From: Gammaproteobacteria bacterium
GTDB taxonomy: Bacteria > Pseudomonadota > Gammaproteobacteria > Enterobacterales > Alteromonadaceae
DNA: 64,000 nucleotides
Direction of reading: 5' to 3'
NCBI GenBank assembly: GCA_018825965.1
Contig: JAHKAA010000034.1
Location: 1-64,000, forward strand
In this document: positions 1-8,664 of the stretch, in pieces
Position numbering within the stretch: the stretch's first letter is position 1
Layout of the letters: every line of letters begins with the position of its first letter
Made by a program: the position numbers and the translations under genes
The notes under the pieces: generated by a model
The model's input: only the letters and a program-made list of their open reading frames with translations
What the model was told of the DNA's origin: nothing
Database searches by the model: none

Positions 1-2
1 AT

Positions 3-89
3 CACTCTCACATCTTACAAATTAAAGGAGAAAGCTATCGGATCAAAGAAAAGAAACAAGCCGGATTAATGGATAAACCCAAGGAGTAG
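3..89 (+). mobile_element. istB: 3' end of an IS21-family istB (ATPase helper) gene, partial
   Basis: An open frame runs from the left edge to a TAG at 87-89. Its last 28 residues include the stretch LQIKGESYRIKEKKQAG, which resembles the basic C-terminal tail of IstB, the AAA+ helper of IS21-family transposition. The ATPase core would lie outside the window, so the call rests on this short tail and on the repeated IS-like end that follows. IstB assists the DDE transposase IstA. It sits immediately upstream of the tandem terminal repeats and the broken solute-binding protein gene. Confidence 0.6.
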
Positions 90-140
90 TGGATCACTTT
101 TAGATTGTTGCTGTGGATCACTTTTAGACTGTTGTTGACA
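90..140 (+). mobile_element. Right terminus of an IS21-family element with tandem terminal repeats
   Basis: Two tandem 24-bp units (90-113 and 114-137) differ at two positions, and the second runs into TGTTGTTGACA ending at 140. Multiple end repeats and a terminal CA are typical of IS21-family ends, where IstA binds. The reading frame of the downstream binding-protein fragment is open right up to this boundary, which places the insertion junction near 140/141. The left end and target duplication are outside the window. Confidence 0.6.
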
Positions 141-550
141 TTTATTATTATCAGCAGCCAAAACCTTATACTTCAGTGGCGCAAATTCCGGATGGAACTG
201 TAGTAGGCGTTATTTTGGGTTATGAATACGGCGATCTATATGAGCAGCATAAACACAGGTTTAAACGGGTTGAAGTCTCGACTCATGGCCAACTCATTGG
301 CTTGCTAAATAGCAATAAGCTGGATTTGGCGATTTTTTTTGATGATGTATTGCATTATTACCTGCAGCATGAAGGCATTAAGGCGCAGAATATTCAACGT
401 GGCCAGTTGAACTACAGCAGCGAAATTTATCTGGCTTTTACCAAAGACAACCCTCATAGCATCAGAAGGGCTGAAGCTTTGGATGCTGGTCTACAGCAGC
501 TTAAAAAGTCCGGAGTTTATCAGCAACTGCTGAACAGAGTCAGGCCTTAA
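141..550 (+). pseudogene. Periplasmic solute-binding protein (SBP_bac_3-like), 5' part removed by IS insertion
   Basis: The frame is open from the IS junction to a TAA at 548-550, giving about 136 residues that match only the C-terminal half of a family-3 periplasmic binding protein (PVGVILGYEYGD-like lobe, then a C-terminal LQQLKKSGVYQQLL helix). The signal peptide and first lobe are missing. The same ending motif occurs in the intact binding lipoprotein at 55717-56556, so they are paralogues. A GTG at 176 gives an apparent shorter start, but no ribosome binding site is visible and a truncated protein without a signal peptide should not function. It is best read as a disrupted gene. Confidence 0.75.
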
Positions 551-578
551 CTGCTGTCTGAAATTCAAAATGACCAAG

Positions 579-811
579 TAACCTGAACCCGGGATAAGCA
601 GCGCCACTGAATGGGCATCTTTTCGGGCCTCTCTGCGTTGCTCTGTCTAACCATAGCTCGCTATGGCGTACGACAAAGCGCCTTGATAGACGCAAAAATC
701 TGCACATTCAGTCAGGAAATAGATTTTTCTTTTCAAACAAATTGTCTTATCTTATTGATTATATTCATTAAATTCAGGTCGTTCGACACTCATTATCCCG
801 GGTTCAGGTTA
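579..811. repeat. 233-bp non-coding element with perfect 19-bp terminal inverted repeats
   Basis: The left end 579-597 (TAACCTGAACCCGGGATAA) and the right end 793-811 are exact reverse complements over 19 bp. The interior (about 629-749) is about three-quarters identical to the reverse complement of 21013-21131, so this core is dispersed in the genome. A 69-codon frame across it (611-820) is a product of the repeat, as the same peptide pattern recurs in the other copy. No transposase is encoded. No clear target duplication is seen. Confidence 0.7.
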
Positions 812-969
812 AGTAGGTAACATATAATAAAAGTTGAAAATTTGTCAGATGCCGTGAAAAGTGCAGGAAAGTATCGGGATAAAGTCTGTTGTTAATACCA
901 TACTCAATGCCATGAGTGGTCGGGTCAAAACACCGCAGGTTCTGATAACAATTCAGCTGATAAGGCGTC

Positions 970-3258
970 ATGGTGATGACAAACTACATACTTTTTGCGT
1001 TGATTGTGTGTTTCCGTAGTGGCGTTTTTATTGCTGTGGCAGGTCTGAGCTTCGTGACTATGGCCACTGAAAACGATCTCAAAGCCGATCATGAAAGCAA
1101 GCTTGAGCATATTCTGGTGACAGCGCAACGGCGAGTCCAGAATGCTCAGGATGTGCCGGTTTCTATAGCCACCTTAAATGGTGAAAAACTGGATGCTTTG
1201 TTTTCCTCAGGTGATGATATTCAGGCGTTAACCACCAGGATCCCAGGTTTATATATCGAATCATCGAATGGCCGTATAGCGCCACGTTTTTACATCAGAG
1301 GTTTAGGCAATACAGACTTCGATTTAGCGGCGTCTCAGCCTGTTTCTGTGATCATGGATGAAGTGGTGATGGAAAATGTGGTGCTGAAAAGTTTTCCGCT
1401 ATTTGATACAGAACAAATTGAAGTGCTGCGGGGGCCACAAGGATCCTTATTTGGCCGCAATACCACAGCAGGCATAGTGAAAATTACGTCAGCCAAACCT
1501 GAACAGGACTTTTCTGCTTACACCAGGATGGCCGCAGGTAGTTTAGGTACTCTGGATCTGGAAGCTGCAGCGGGGGGAGGTTTGACTGAAAGCTTGTCCG
1601 GACGTATTTCCTTATTGTCGCAACAGCGCTCTGACTATATAGACAATGCGTTTACCGAAGAGCCTGATTTTACCGGAGGGCATAAAGAAAAGGCCGGACG
1701 TTTGCAATTGCTCTATGAAGGCTCAGACTTTCAGACCTTATTGAATATTCACAGCCGGGATTTGGATGCTTCTTCCTCGGTTTTCCGCGCCAATGTATTA
1801 ACTAAAGGCAGTAATCAACTGAACGAAAATTACCAGCGAGACCGGGTCTGGCATGACAGTGGTGATGGTAACTTCAGGCTTTATAAGGGTTTTGGCGCAT
1901 CCTTGGCTTTTGAGTTTATAGTGCCAGAGATGAGTCTTACCCTGATTTCGGCGTTGGAAAAAGCAGATGGCCGGGGTAAAAGTGATGTGGATGGTGGCTA
2001 CCGTATTGATGCTGATTTTGACGGTGTACCAGAGCAAATGGGGCCAGGCTTTATTCCTTTTAGTGCAGTGACTGAAGATCAGTTAAATAACCTGCAGCAA
2101 GTCACACAGGAAATTCGTTTAGCCAGTGACACTGATAAGGCAGTGCAGTGGCAAATAGGCGCATTTTATTTTGATTCTTCTTTTGGCGTCACCAGTATCG
2201 ATGGCTTTTATGGTTCCACTTCTGTGTACCACAGCAATCAGAGTTGGGCTTTATTTGCTCAGACAAGTTATGAGCTGACTGAGGCATGGACGCTGAGCGG
2301 TGGTATTCGTTATACCTTCGATGAAAAATCTTTTTGGGTAGGTGAGCAAAATGCAGGAGGTGCAGCTTTGGCTGTGGGGGCAGCCCGTATTCAGCACTAC
2401 GACCCAATCTTTCAGGATGACGGACAATAGAGCTGGGATTTTAGTTCGGACTACCAGTTCACAAACAACGTCAGCGGCTTTGCACGCCTTGCCAAAGGCT
2501 TTCGCGCTCCGTCCATTCAGGGCCGTAATCTGGCTTTTGAACGGGATCCAACCACTGCAGAGTCTGAAACTATTCATTCTGCTGAAGTGGGGATAAAATC
2601 GGATCTGCTGGATGATTCTCTGCGACTGAATGCGGCGCTGTTTTATTACCATATTGACGATATGCAGCTGTCTGCCATAGGTGGTGAAAGCAACAGCAAT
2701 ACTTTGCTAAATGCTGACAAGGGCACTGGCTATGGTTTTGAAGTGGATCTGACCTGGCATGCAACAAAAAGTTTAGTGATAGCAGGGGGGTTTAGTTACA
2801 ACCACACAACACTCAAAGATGACGATTTATTGGTCGGAACCTGTGCCGCTTGTACTCTGACCAGTCCTTCTGTCAATTTGCCAGGAGCTGGCAGTCAGAG
2901 GTTTGCTTATGTAGATGGCCATTCGTTCCCACAGGCCCCTGAAACCATTCTGACGCTGAATGCCCGCTACGGTATTCCGCTTAAAAGTGGCGAGTTGTAT
3001 TTTTATGGAGATATAGCAGTACAAGGTAAAACCAAGCTGTTTTTGTACCAATCGGAAGAGTTTAATTCCAGCGGTAACTTCGAAGCGGGTTTGCGGATAG
3101 GCTACCTGAACTTCGCCGGGCATTATGAAGCGGCTTTGTTTGGTCGTAATATTACCGATGAACATAACCTCAAAGGTGCGATCGACTTTAATAATCTGGC
3201 TGGTTTTGTCAACGACCCCCGTGTTATAGGTGTTGAGTTTAAAAAGAGTTTTTTCTGA
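970..3258 (+). pseudogene. TonB-dependent receptor interrupted by one in-frame amber codon
   Basis: A single reading frame of 762 sense codons runs from an ATG at 970 (AAGG five bases upstream) to a TGA at 3256-3258, broken only by TAG at 2428-2430. The N-terminal part (486 residues) has a signal-like hydrophobic segment, the LEHILVTAQRRVQNAQDVPVSIA plug start and the LRGPQGSLFGRNTTAG plug motif. After the stop the same frame continues with barrel sequence (SWDFSSDYQF, GFARLAKGFRAPS) and ends in a C-terminal Phe, as outer-membrane barrels do. Because no frameshift is needed, the lesion is probably a recent point change (CAG or TGG to TAG) or a sequencing error. The substrate is unknown. An AraC-type regulator follows. 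Confidence 0.85.
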
Positions 3259-3434
3259 GTCTTGGATCTGAAACTGCCTGAATGGCTCTGAATGATGCCC
3301 TCCGGCACTGGTTTATCATTGTGCTGCTGTTGCCAGTCAACATCTTATGCTAAAAGAGTGTTCGGCCAGCCATGTTCAGGCAATAGTTGACTCAATACGG
3401 GCTTTTTTTAAATTCTGTTTCAAAGGACAGTGTG

Positions 3435-4295
3435 ATGACTCCTTCTACGCACCCATTATTCTGGCGTCACAGGTGTTTGCCTTACGTGGAGTTACGCCTG
3501 GTTCTGGATGGACGCAAAGTCACTTATGCACCGCACTCTCATCAGCAGTGGTCAGTGGGCGCTATTCTGGCCGGACAAAGTGAGTTTTTTTGTGCCGACC
3601 GATTGCATCATGTGGAACAGGGGGCTTTGGTGATCATGAACCCGGATCAGGTGCATGCTTGTAACCCACGACAAGGATCTCCCTGGTCTTATTACATGAT
3701 GCATCTGGATAAAAACTGGCTAGCTGACTTTTTAAAGCAAGCAGGTGTCAGAACCCTTACTGCGTGGTGTGATACTCAAAGCGATACACTTTACGAAGCA
3801 AAGCTGTTTCAGAGTTTTGTTGGTATGGCAGAGTATTTGATGGTAGCCCGGCACAAAGTTGATGAAAAAGAACAGAAGCTAAAGACCTGCCTGGTTGAGT
3901 TGTTTTTACAGTTGGATAAGTACAGCCAGACGGCTGCTGATTTGTTGCCAGCTAATCCTTTGTATCAGGTGGCCGCTTATCTGAATAAACACTGTGATGA
4001 AGACAGAGCTATCGACAGCATCAGTGCTGAGTTTGGTTACAGTGCCGGGTATTTGGTTCGATCCTTTAAACGTCTTTTTAATATGACGCCTCACGCTTAC
4101 CGCTTAAACCGACGGGTGCAGCTGGCTCAGCAGGCATTAAAACAAGGGGAAGCTATCTCTGCAGTGGCTCAGAGTACAGGCTTTAGTGATCAATCCCACT
4201 TTCAACGTGCCTTTAAACAAAGAGTAGCAGCGACACCGGATCAGTATCGCCGTTCCGTATCAGAGCAGGATCAGGATGCAGCTGGCTGCAAGTAA
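3435..4295 (+). CDS. AraC-family transcriptional regulator
   Basis: 286 residues. The N-terminal half is a cupin-like sensor domain (APHSHQQWSVGAILAGQSEFF, then MNPDQVHACNP), and the last 100 residues hold two helix-turn-helix motifs of the AraC/XylS type (AISAEFGYSAGYLVRSFKRLFNMTP and SAVAQSTGFSDQSHFQRAFKQ). The start at 3435 was chosen over an upstream in-frame codon at 3387 because AAGGACAG lies just ahead of it. Its 3' end overlaps the opposing LysE gene by 36 bp, so both C-termini are encoded in the same DNA. AraC regulators of this form often control a neighbouring LysE exporter, so that exporter is the likely target, with the upstream TonB receptor an alternative. Confidence 0.88.
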   Translation: MTPSTHPLFWRHRCLPYVELRLVLDGRKVTYAPHSHQQWSVGAILAGQSEFFCADRLHHVEQGALVIMNPDQVHACNPRQGSPWSYYMMHLDKNWLADFLKQAGVRTLTAWCDTQSDTLYEAKLFQSFVGMAEYLMVARHKVDEKEQKLKTCLVELFLQLDKYSQTAADLLPANPLYQVAAYLNKHCDEDRAIDSISAEFGYSAGYLVRSFKRLFNMTPHAYRLNRRVQLAQQALKQGEAISAVAQSTGFSDQSHFQRAFKQRVAATPDQYRRSVSEQDQDAAGCK

Positions 4296-4850
4296 CAGCG
4301 CCAGGGTTTTATTCAGCACACGCATTCTGGCCGGGCTCTGTAAATAATGACCCAGCACAATACCGGCCCAAAGCCATGCCGCCAGTGAAAACCAACAGAT
4401 AGGCAGATAAAGGCTGGCAAATATAAGTAACTGCTCAGTACTGGCCTCCGGAATATAAGCCGCAATACCGGACAAAGATGCCAGCCAGGCTTTGGGATTC
4501 AGCCATTGCATTAAGGCTCCGGTGATAAAATCCGGCGCTTTAGCTTCTGAGTTATTATTCAGTTCTCCGCTGTCGCTGAACAACTGGTAGCTCAGATACA
4601 ACAAAAAAGCGATGCCAAGCCATTGCAGAACTATAGTCAGCACTGGTAAAGCGGTCAGAATATGATGCAAACCAAAACCAATGATTAAAAACAACAGGAT
4701 AAAACCCAGGGTTGCGCCTGTAATAAAGCTCAGGCCTTTAACTACGCCATAACGGGCACCATTGCTGACCGAGACCAGATTAACAGGGCCAGGTGAAAAT
4801 GATGCTGCAAAAGCAAATAAAGCCATAGAAGTAACAAGGGATAAGGTCAT
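4260..4850 (-). CDS. LysE/RhtB-family amino-acid exporter
   Basis: 196 residues with about six hydrophobic segments and the family N-terminal signature FSPGPVNLVSVSNGARYGVVKG. LysE/RhtB proteins export amino acids or related compounds across the inner membrane. The start at 4850 was chosen because AGGAG lies at a good distance upstream; an in-frame codon at 4877 lacks this. The gene is convergent with the AraC regulator and overlaps its 3' end by 36 bp. A second LysE-family gene is at 46265-46888. The substrate cannot be read from the sequence. Confidence 0.85.
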   Translation of the reverse strand: MTLSLVTSMALFAFAASFSPGPVNLVSVSNGARYGVVKGLSFITGATLGFILLFLIIGFGLHHILTALPVLTIVLQWLGIAFLLYLSYQLFSDSGELNNNSEAKAPDFITGALMQWLNPKAWLASLSGIAAYIPEASTEQLLIFASLYLPICWFSLAAWLWAGIVLGHYLQSPARMRVLNKTLALLLAASCILILL

Positions 4851-5026
4851 AGTGATGCTCCTGTAATAAGTCAACAAGGTGCTGACTATGAGCTTTCATG
4901 TCACTTAGGTATTGAACAAAACTGACCTTTGGTTTCATTTTTAACTGCCAGCGGCAGAAAAATCTGCAGTTTACAACTAAGCTGCCGAAACAGGATAAAG
5001 CAGCATGTTGCTGCTAAGGAAAACAA

Positions 5027-5401
5027 ATGGCGTTGATTGCGGATCTGGTGATACTTCTGGTGGCTTTGCTGCACTTGTACTTTCTGGTACTGGAAATGTT
5101 TTTATGGGACAAACCCAAGGGCATGAAAGCCTTTGGTCTGACGCCACAAAAGGCAGCGGATACCAAAGTTCTTGCTGCCAATCAGGGCTTATACAATGGT
5201 TTTCTGGCGGCTGGTTTAGTGTGGGGCTTATTTCAGGGCATTATGCATCAGGGCGCTGCAGGCCTCGATTTTAAAGTGTTTTTTCTACTTTGTGTGGTTG
5301 TGGCAGGTGTGTATGGCGCTATGACGGTCAGTAGGAAAATTTTGTATATTCAGGCTATGCCGGCAGCAGTGGCTTTAGCCTTGTTGTTCGTTTTGGGTTG
5401 A
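5027..5401 (+). CDS. DUF1304-family small membrane protein
   Basis: 124 residues with four predicted membrane segments and the pattern HLYFLVLEMFLWDKPKG...F near the N-terminus, followed by ANQGLYNGFLAAGL, both characteristic of DUF1304. AAGGAAA precedes the ATG. The function of the family is unknown. It stands alone between the LysE promoter region and a small lipoprotein gene. Confidence 0.75.
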   Translation: MALIADLVILLVALLHLYFLVLEMFLWDKPKGMKAFGLTPQKAADTKVLAANQGLYNGFLAAGLVWGLFQGIMHQGAAGLDFKVFFLLCVVVAGVYGAMTVSRKILYIQAMPAAVALALLFVLG

Positions 5402-5488
5402 GGCAAAATGGGCGCGCAGGTTTTCGGCTCAACTCTGTTGAGTCATTCAATTTAAAAACCGGATCTGACTTTAATTCAAAGGATTATA

Positions 5489-5791
5489 ATGATGAATTTT
5501 CTGATCGCAGCTTTATTGACAGCTGCTCTGGTGTTAACTGGTTGTACTTCTTCTACCTACGGCAAAACATTTGAGGCGCTTGAGACCAATCAGTCTGCCA
5601 CAAAAAATCATTATAAATTAAAGGTGTATACCGGTGGTTTTGCTGGGCCGGAATTCGCGAAGAAAGATTTGGATGTTGAAGCTAAAAAATTTATGACAAA
5701 CAATCCCAGATACAAATCCTACAAGATCCTTTCTGAGGAATTTGAGTTGGTGCCATCAGGTGTTACTTTTGTGGTTGAATTTATAGAATAA
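5489..5791 (+). CDS. Small predicted lipoprotein, unknown function
   Basis: 100 residues. The N-terminus MMNFLIAALLTAALVLTGC is a lipoprotein signal with an LTGC lipobox, so the mature protein would begin at that Cys and be lipid-anchored. AAAGGA lies seven bases before the first of two adjacent ATG codons. The mature part (about 80 residues) is soluble and rich in Lys, Tyr and Phe, and I recognise no family. It may be co-transcribed with the DUF1304 gene 87 bp upstream, but a weak hairpin lies between them. Confidence 0.65.
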   Translation: MMNFLIAALLTAALVLTGCTSSTYGKTFEALETNQSATKNHYKLKVYTGGFAGPEFAKKDLDVEAKKFMTNNPRYKSYKILSEEFELVPSGVTFVVEFIE

Positions 5792-5821
5792 ACATCCCTT
5801 TATTTATACCCTTTATCCAGT

Positions 5822-5842
5822 GCCAGCTGTATCACAGCTGGC
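5822..5842. other. 8-bp perfect stem-loop, possible terminator without U-tract
   Basis: GCCAGCTG and CAGCTGGC flank the loop TATCA, 30 bp after the lipoprotein stop and between converging genes. No T-run follows on either strand, so a role in termination is only suggested by position. Confidence 0.4.
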
Positions 5843-5915
5843 TGGAAAGCTTTCTCAACTAATACGATTGTGGTGTCGATCACTCCCTGAAAAAACTGCA
5901 GGCGAATTTGAAGGG

Positions 5916-6662
5916 CTAGCGTTTCACACAAACGAACAACGCGTTGCCTGAACCAGTATCCCAAGCTGCGATTTTTTCGTAGTTATGCTCAAGCACATGC
6001 ACTTCAAACCAGGGGCAAAGCAGTTGTTCCAGCTCGGCAAAACTGATGGCTACCATAGGGTGCTGGTCTTGCCAGAGTTGTTTCAGCTCGGCCGTGGTTT
6101 TTTCAATACTGAGGTTCAGCGACTGTTTTTCACCTGCACCGCTGTAGTTCCAGCCTGATTCAAACACAAAATGGCTGTCGTTAAACACAGCGCTGTGTCG
6201 TACATAGGAGTTATTGTCGATTTTGTCTTTATCTACCGCGTTAAAACAAAACACACCACCTGATTTTAAAGCGTTAAACACGCTGGCGATACAAGCTTTA
6301 AGGTTTTTTATACTGGCACTGTAATGAATGGAGTATAAAAAACAGGTGATCAGATCCACAGGATCTTCCAACTGAAAATCACACATATTCTGTTGCATAA
6401 AGCGGGCTTCAGGACAACGTTGCTGAGCTTTATCCAGCATAGGCTGATTTAAATCCAAACCGCTGCTTTGATAACCAGCGTCCAGAAAATGCCGGATATG
6501 TGGCCCTGTACCACAAGCTAAATCCAGATGTGTTTTGCCTTCACCACCAAAAAACTGATGCAACCTGCGCGCACTCTGGCTTTGCGCCTGATAGTCGATA
6601 TCAGCACACATCAGGTCGTAATAACCAGAAAGATCAGTGTAAAGCGCGTTGGATGAGTGCAT
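5916..6662 (-). CDS. Class I SAM-dependent methyltransferase
   Basis: 248 residues. Motif I HLDLACGTGPHIRHFLDAGY (about residues 42-61) and the acidic loop SGLDLNQPMLDKAQQ identify a Rossmann-fold SAM methyltransferase, with ITCFLYSIHY as post-motif. The target is unknown; the length and layout suit small-molecule methylation. The start codon at 6660-6662 abuts the end of a MITE-like element (6664-6786), whose terminal bases AGAAGGGTA supply the only Shine-Dalgarno-like sequence. Expression may therefore depend on that element. Confidence 0.8.
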   Translation of the reverse strand: MHSSNALYTDLSGYYDLMCADIDYQAQSQSARRLHQFFGGEGKTHLDLACGTGPHIRHFLDAGYQSSGLDLNQPMLDKAQQRCPEARFMQQNMCDFQLEDPVDLITCFLYSIHYSASIKNLKACIASVFNALKSGGVFCFNAVDKDKIDNNSYVRHSAVFNDSHFVFESGWNYSGAGEKQSLNLSIEKTTAELKQLWQDQHPMVAISFAELEQLLCPWFEVHVLEHNYEKIAAWDTGSGNALFVCVKR

Positions 6663-6663
6663 A

Positions 6664-6786
6664 TACCCTTCTTACTTGAAGCTGCAGCTGTGTTGATCAT
6701 GTTCACTCGCCCAATCACATAGTGTTCCTATGCTCATGGGGACTCGTTCGCTTGTCGCCTTGCCGCAACTCCAATTAATTTGGTTA
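6664..6786. repeat. 123-bp MITE-like element (copy 1)
   Basis: It begins TACCCTTCTTACTTGAAGCTG and ends CAACTCCAATTAATTTGGTTA, and is close over its whole length to the reverse complement of 10736-10859. The ends are imperfect inverted repeats starting with TACCC/GGTTA. No protein is encoded. It sits directly against the methyltransferase start codon. Confidence 0.7.
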
Positions 6787-7008
6787 GAAGGCGAACTGAT
6801 GTGCTCAAATTTTCGGCCGCGCATCATATATCAGTTCGGTAATTTTGCGAAGTGGCTTTGAGCTGTTCATAGAAAGCAGGCTCTGGGTTTATGCAAAAAT
6901 AGCCTGGATCCTAAAAAACACTTGCCAAGCAGGGGGAAATAACGAGACCCTATAGCACTTATATTCTGCTGTTGGCTGAATGTCCGGCCATTGCACCAAG
7001 GAGATCCC

Positions 7009-7347
7009 ATGTCTAAACCTAAAAGCCGTCGTTTACAGAAAAAGCTCTATTTGGGCGAATTTACTGAATACGGTTTTATGTTGTCCTGTTCATTAGGCCT
7101 GGAGTCTGATCAGGATTTCAGCAAATTACTCGACCAATTTATCAGTCTGATCGAAAGCCGTGATTTAGTGATGGCCGGTGGTGGCGATAAAACTCAGTTT
7201 GAAGCCTTTATCTGGTCTGCACACCGTTATGGTTCTGCCACAGAGGAAGATATTGCTGTGATCACAGCATGGTTTAAAGCTCTGCCTTCAGTTGACCAAT
7301 TAAAGGTCAGCGAGTTAGTGGATGCTAACTATGGCGTAAGTTTTTAA
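7009..7347 (+). CDS. yggL: YggL-family 50S ribosome-associated protein (DUF469)
   Basis: 112 residues. The basic N-terminus MSKPKSRRLQKKLYLGEF and the body pattern (EYGFMLSC..., FEAFIWS, VITAWFKALPSVDQLKVSELVDANYG) match YggL/DUF469, known in E. coli to bind the 50S subunit. ATG 7009 has AAGGAG seven bases upstream; an in-frame codon at 6991 does not. A strong intrinsic terminator follows at 7380-7405, so the gene is monocistronic. The 200 bp upstream of it (6787-6990) show nothing else that I recognise. Confidence 0.85.
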   Translation: MSKPKSRRLQKKLYLGEFTEYGFMLSCSLGLESDQDFSKLLDQFISLIESRDLVMAGGGDKTQFEAFIWSAHRYGSATEEDIAVITAWFKALPSVDQLKVSELVDANYGVSF

Positions 7348-7379
7348 CAGATAAATTTGCTCTGAGCTTTAGCATCAGG

Positions 7380-7405
7380 ATCCGGCTGCCAGGCCGGATT
7401 TTTTA
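7380..7405 (+). terminator. Intrinsic terminator after yggL
   Basis: ATCCGGC and GCCGGAT form a 7-bp stem around TGCCAG, followed by six T. It ends the yggL transcript. Confidence 0.85.
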
Positions 7406-7547
7406 TAGGTTTAAATTCCATTAAATTTTTATGATGACCTCATGCTGTCATGTACCGGATCTTAGACTGTTGTTTCTGATTTCGCTTTTTTTCTAAAAGG
7501 CGGAGTTGAGTTCACACAACAACAATGATCAACCGGAGGTCCAACCC

Positions 7548-8504
7548 GTGTTCAGTAGATTCAAATTAATGATCTTAACGACAGTAAAAAGCTGTTTAGT
7601 TTTGTTGGCTTTTTTTAACCTCAATACAGCTAATGCGGATGAATTCCCAAGCTGGGATGCGGCCATTACCGCTTATAACCAAGGCCAGGTCAGAAAATTT
7701 CACCCCACTTTTGATTTTGACTCAGATGGCTGTTATCCGGGCACCCCATTTCACCGCTATGGATCCTTACGCCAAAACCCGGGTTTAGCAGCAACGTCCA
7801 GTTATTATGGTGGCTGTCGTGATGCAGGCTGGGGCAATACCGCCAATACCATTCACAGACAGTTATGCCAGCAAGGAGCGGATGGCTGGGAGCGTTGTGC
7901 ACATTTTTATGAGCTGTATTTTGAGAAAGATCAGGCGGTGCATTTCACCTTTTTAGGCGGCCATCGTCATGATGTGGAGACTGTGATTGTCTGGACTCTG
8001 AAAGGTCATAATCAGGAATTTGTCAGCCATGTATCCACCAGCGCTCATGGTAACTTTGATACCCGCGCTATGAACACCTTAGAGCAACACAATGGTCATC
8101 CGCTGGTGGTGTATCACAAACACGGCATCCGCACCCATGCCTTCCGGTTTGCCAATGCCACTGATAAAGCCAATGTGGAGTTTCTGGGCAACTGGGGCGA
8201 GTTTTATGCGCCTGATATTATCAGCCACTACAGTGCTGTAGCTGTGTGGGATTCGAATGAGCGCAGCCGCCATGAGCTTAATACGCAATACCGCATCGCG
8301 CTGGAGCAATCGAATTTTGGTTCAGCCAGCTTTAAAACCCGGAATGATGCGTTGATCATGGAGCAGGCGAATAACAATGTGCCGCGTTCTGACGCCTTGT
8401 GGGCCAACATCTGGTTTAACTGGGATGATATTGCCGCCACTAAAGCCAAAGAGTTACAGGCAAACTACCCTGGTATTTATCAGGAGATTAAAGACAGCTA
8501 CTGA
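7548..8504 (+). CDS. Secreted NPP1 / Nep1-like (NLP) family protein
   Basis: 318 residues. The GTG start at 7548 is chosen because GGAGGT lies seven bases upstream; this gives a clean signal peptide ending ...FFNLNTANA before DEFPSWD. The family heptapeptide appears as GHRHDVE (residues 138-144; the usual form is GHRHDWE), followed by TVIVWTLKG. Two early Cys (SDGCYPG, YGGCRD) sit where type 1 NLPs have a disulfide. NLPs are secreted and in plant-associated microbes bind sphingolipids and lyse eudicot cells; many bacterial members have no known role. The gene has its own upstream region and no secretion neighbours. Confidence 0.85.
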   Translation: MFSRFKLMILTTVKSCLVLLAFFNLNTANADEFPSWDAAITAYNQGQVRKFHPTFDFDSDGCYPGTPFHRYGSLRQNPGLAATSSYYGGCRDAGWGNTANTIHRQLCQQGADGWERCAHFYELYFEKDQAVHFTFLGGHRHDVETVIVWTLKGHNQEFVSHVSTSAHGNFDTRAMNTLEQHNGHPLVVYHKHGIRTHAFRFANATDKANVEFLGNWGEFYAPDIISHYSAVAVWDSNERSRHELNTQYRIALEQSNFGSASFKTRNDALIMEQANNNVPRSDALWANIWFNWDDIAATKAKELQANYPGIYQEIKDSY

Positions 8505-8535
8505 TGATCCGTCCTATTCTGCGTGCTGCAGCAAA

Positions 8536-8664
8536 GTGTGGCAAGCAGAGCTGGATGGCAAACAAGATAAAGTGTTGAAATACCGTAAAAAGCTGGAAGA
8601 AACCAGCAGCGAGATCAAAAGATTAAAAGAGCAGTTAAGCCATCTGGAACAACTGCTGCGCTGA
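8536..8664 (+). CDS. Possible small coiled-coil protein or gene remnant
   Basis: The frame downstream of the NPP1 gene encodes about 42 residues of strongly helical, charged sequence (KYRKKLEETSSEIKRLKEQLSHLEQLL) with a leucine-zipper spacing. A GTG at 8536 is the only start after the NPP1 stop, without a convincing ribosome binding site; the same frame opens further back at 8377 inside NPP1. It may be a small coiled-coil protein or the 3' remnant of a larger gene. A terminator-like hairpin begins at its stop codon. Confidence 0.35.
   Translation: MWQAELDGKQDKVLKYRKKLEETSSEIKRLKEQLSHLEQLLR

Noticed and set aside
611..820. 69-codon plus-strand frame
   Set aside because: It lies in the 19-bp-TIR element; the same peptide pattern appears in the inverted copy at 21013-21131, so it reflects the repeat and not a gene.
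2428..2430. TAG as a recoded amino acid (pyrrolysine or read-through)
   Set aside because: No pyrrolysine genes are visible and the family has ordinary residues here; a point change or error is simpler.
7455..7480. Match to the IS end (TAGACTGTTGTT) upstream of the NPP1 gene
   Set aside because: Only about 12 bp agree and no second repeat or boundary exists, so it may be chance.
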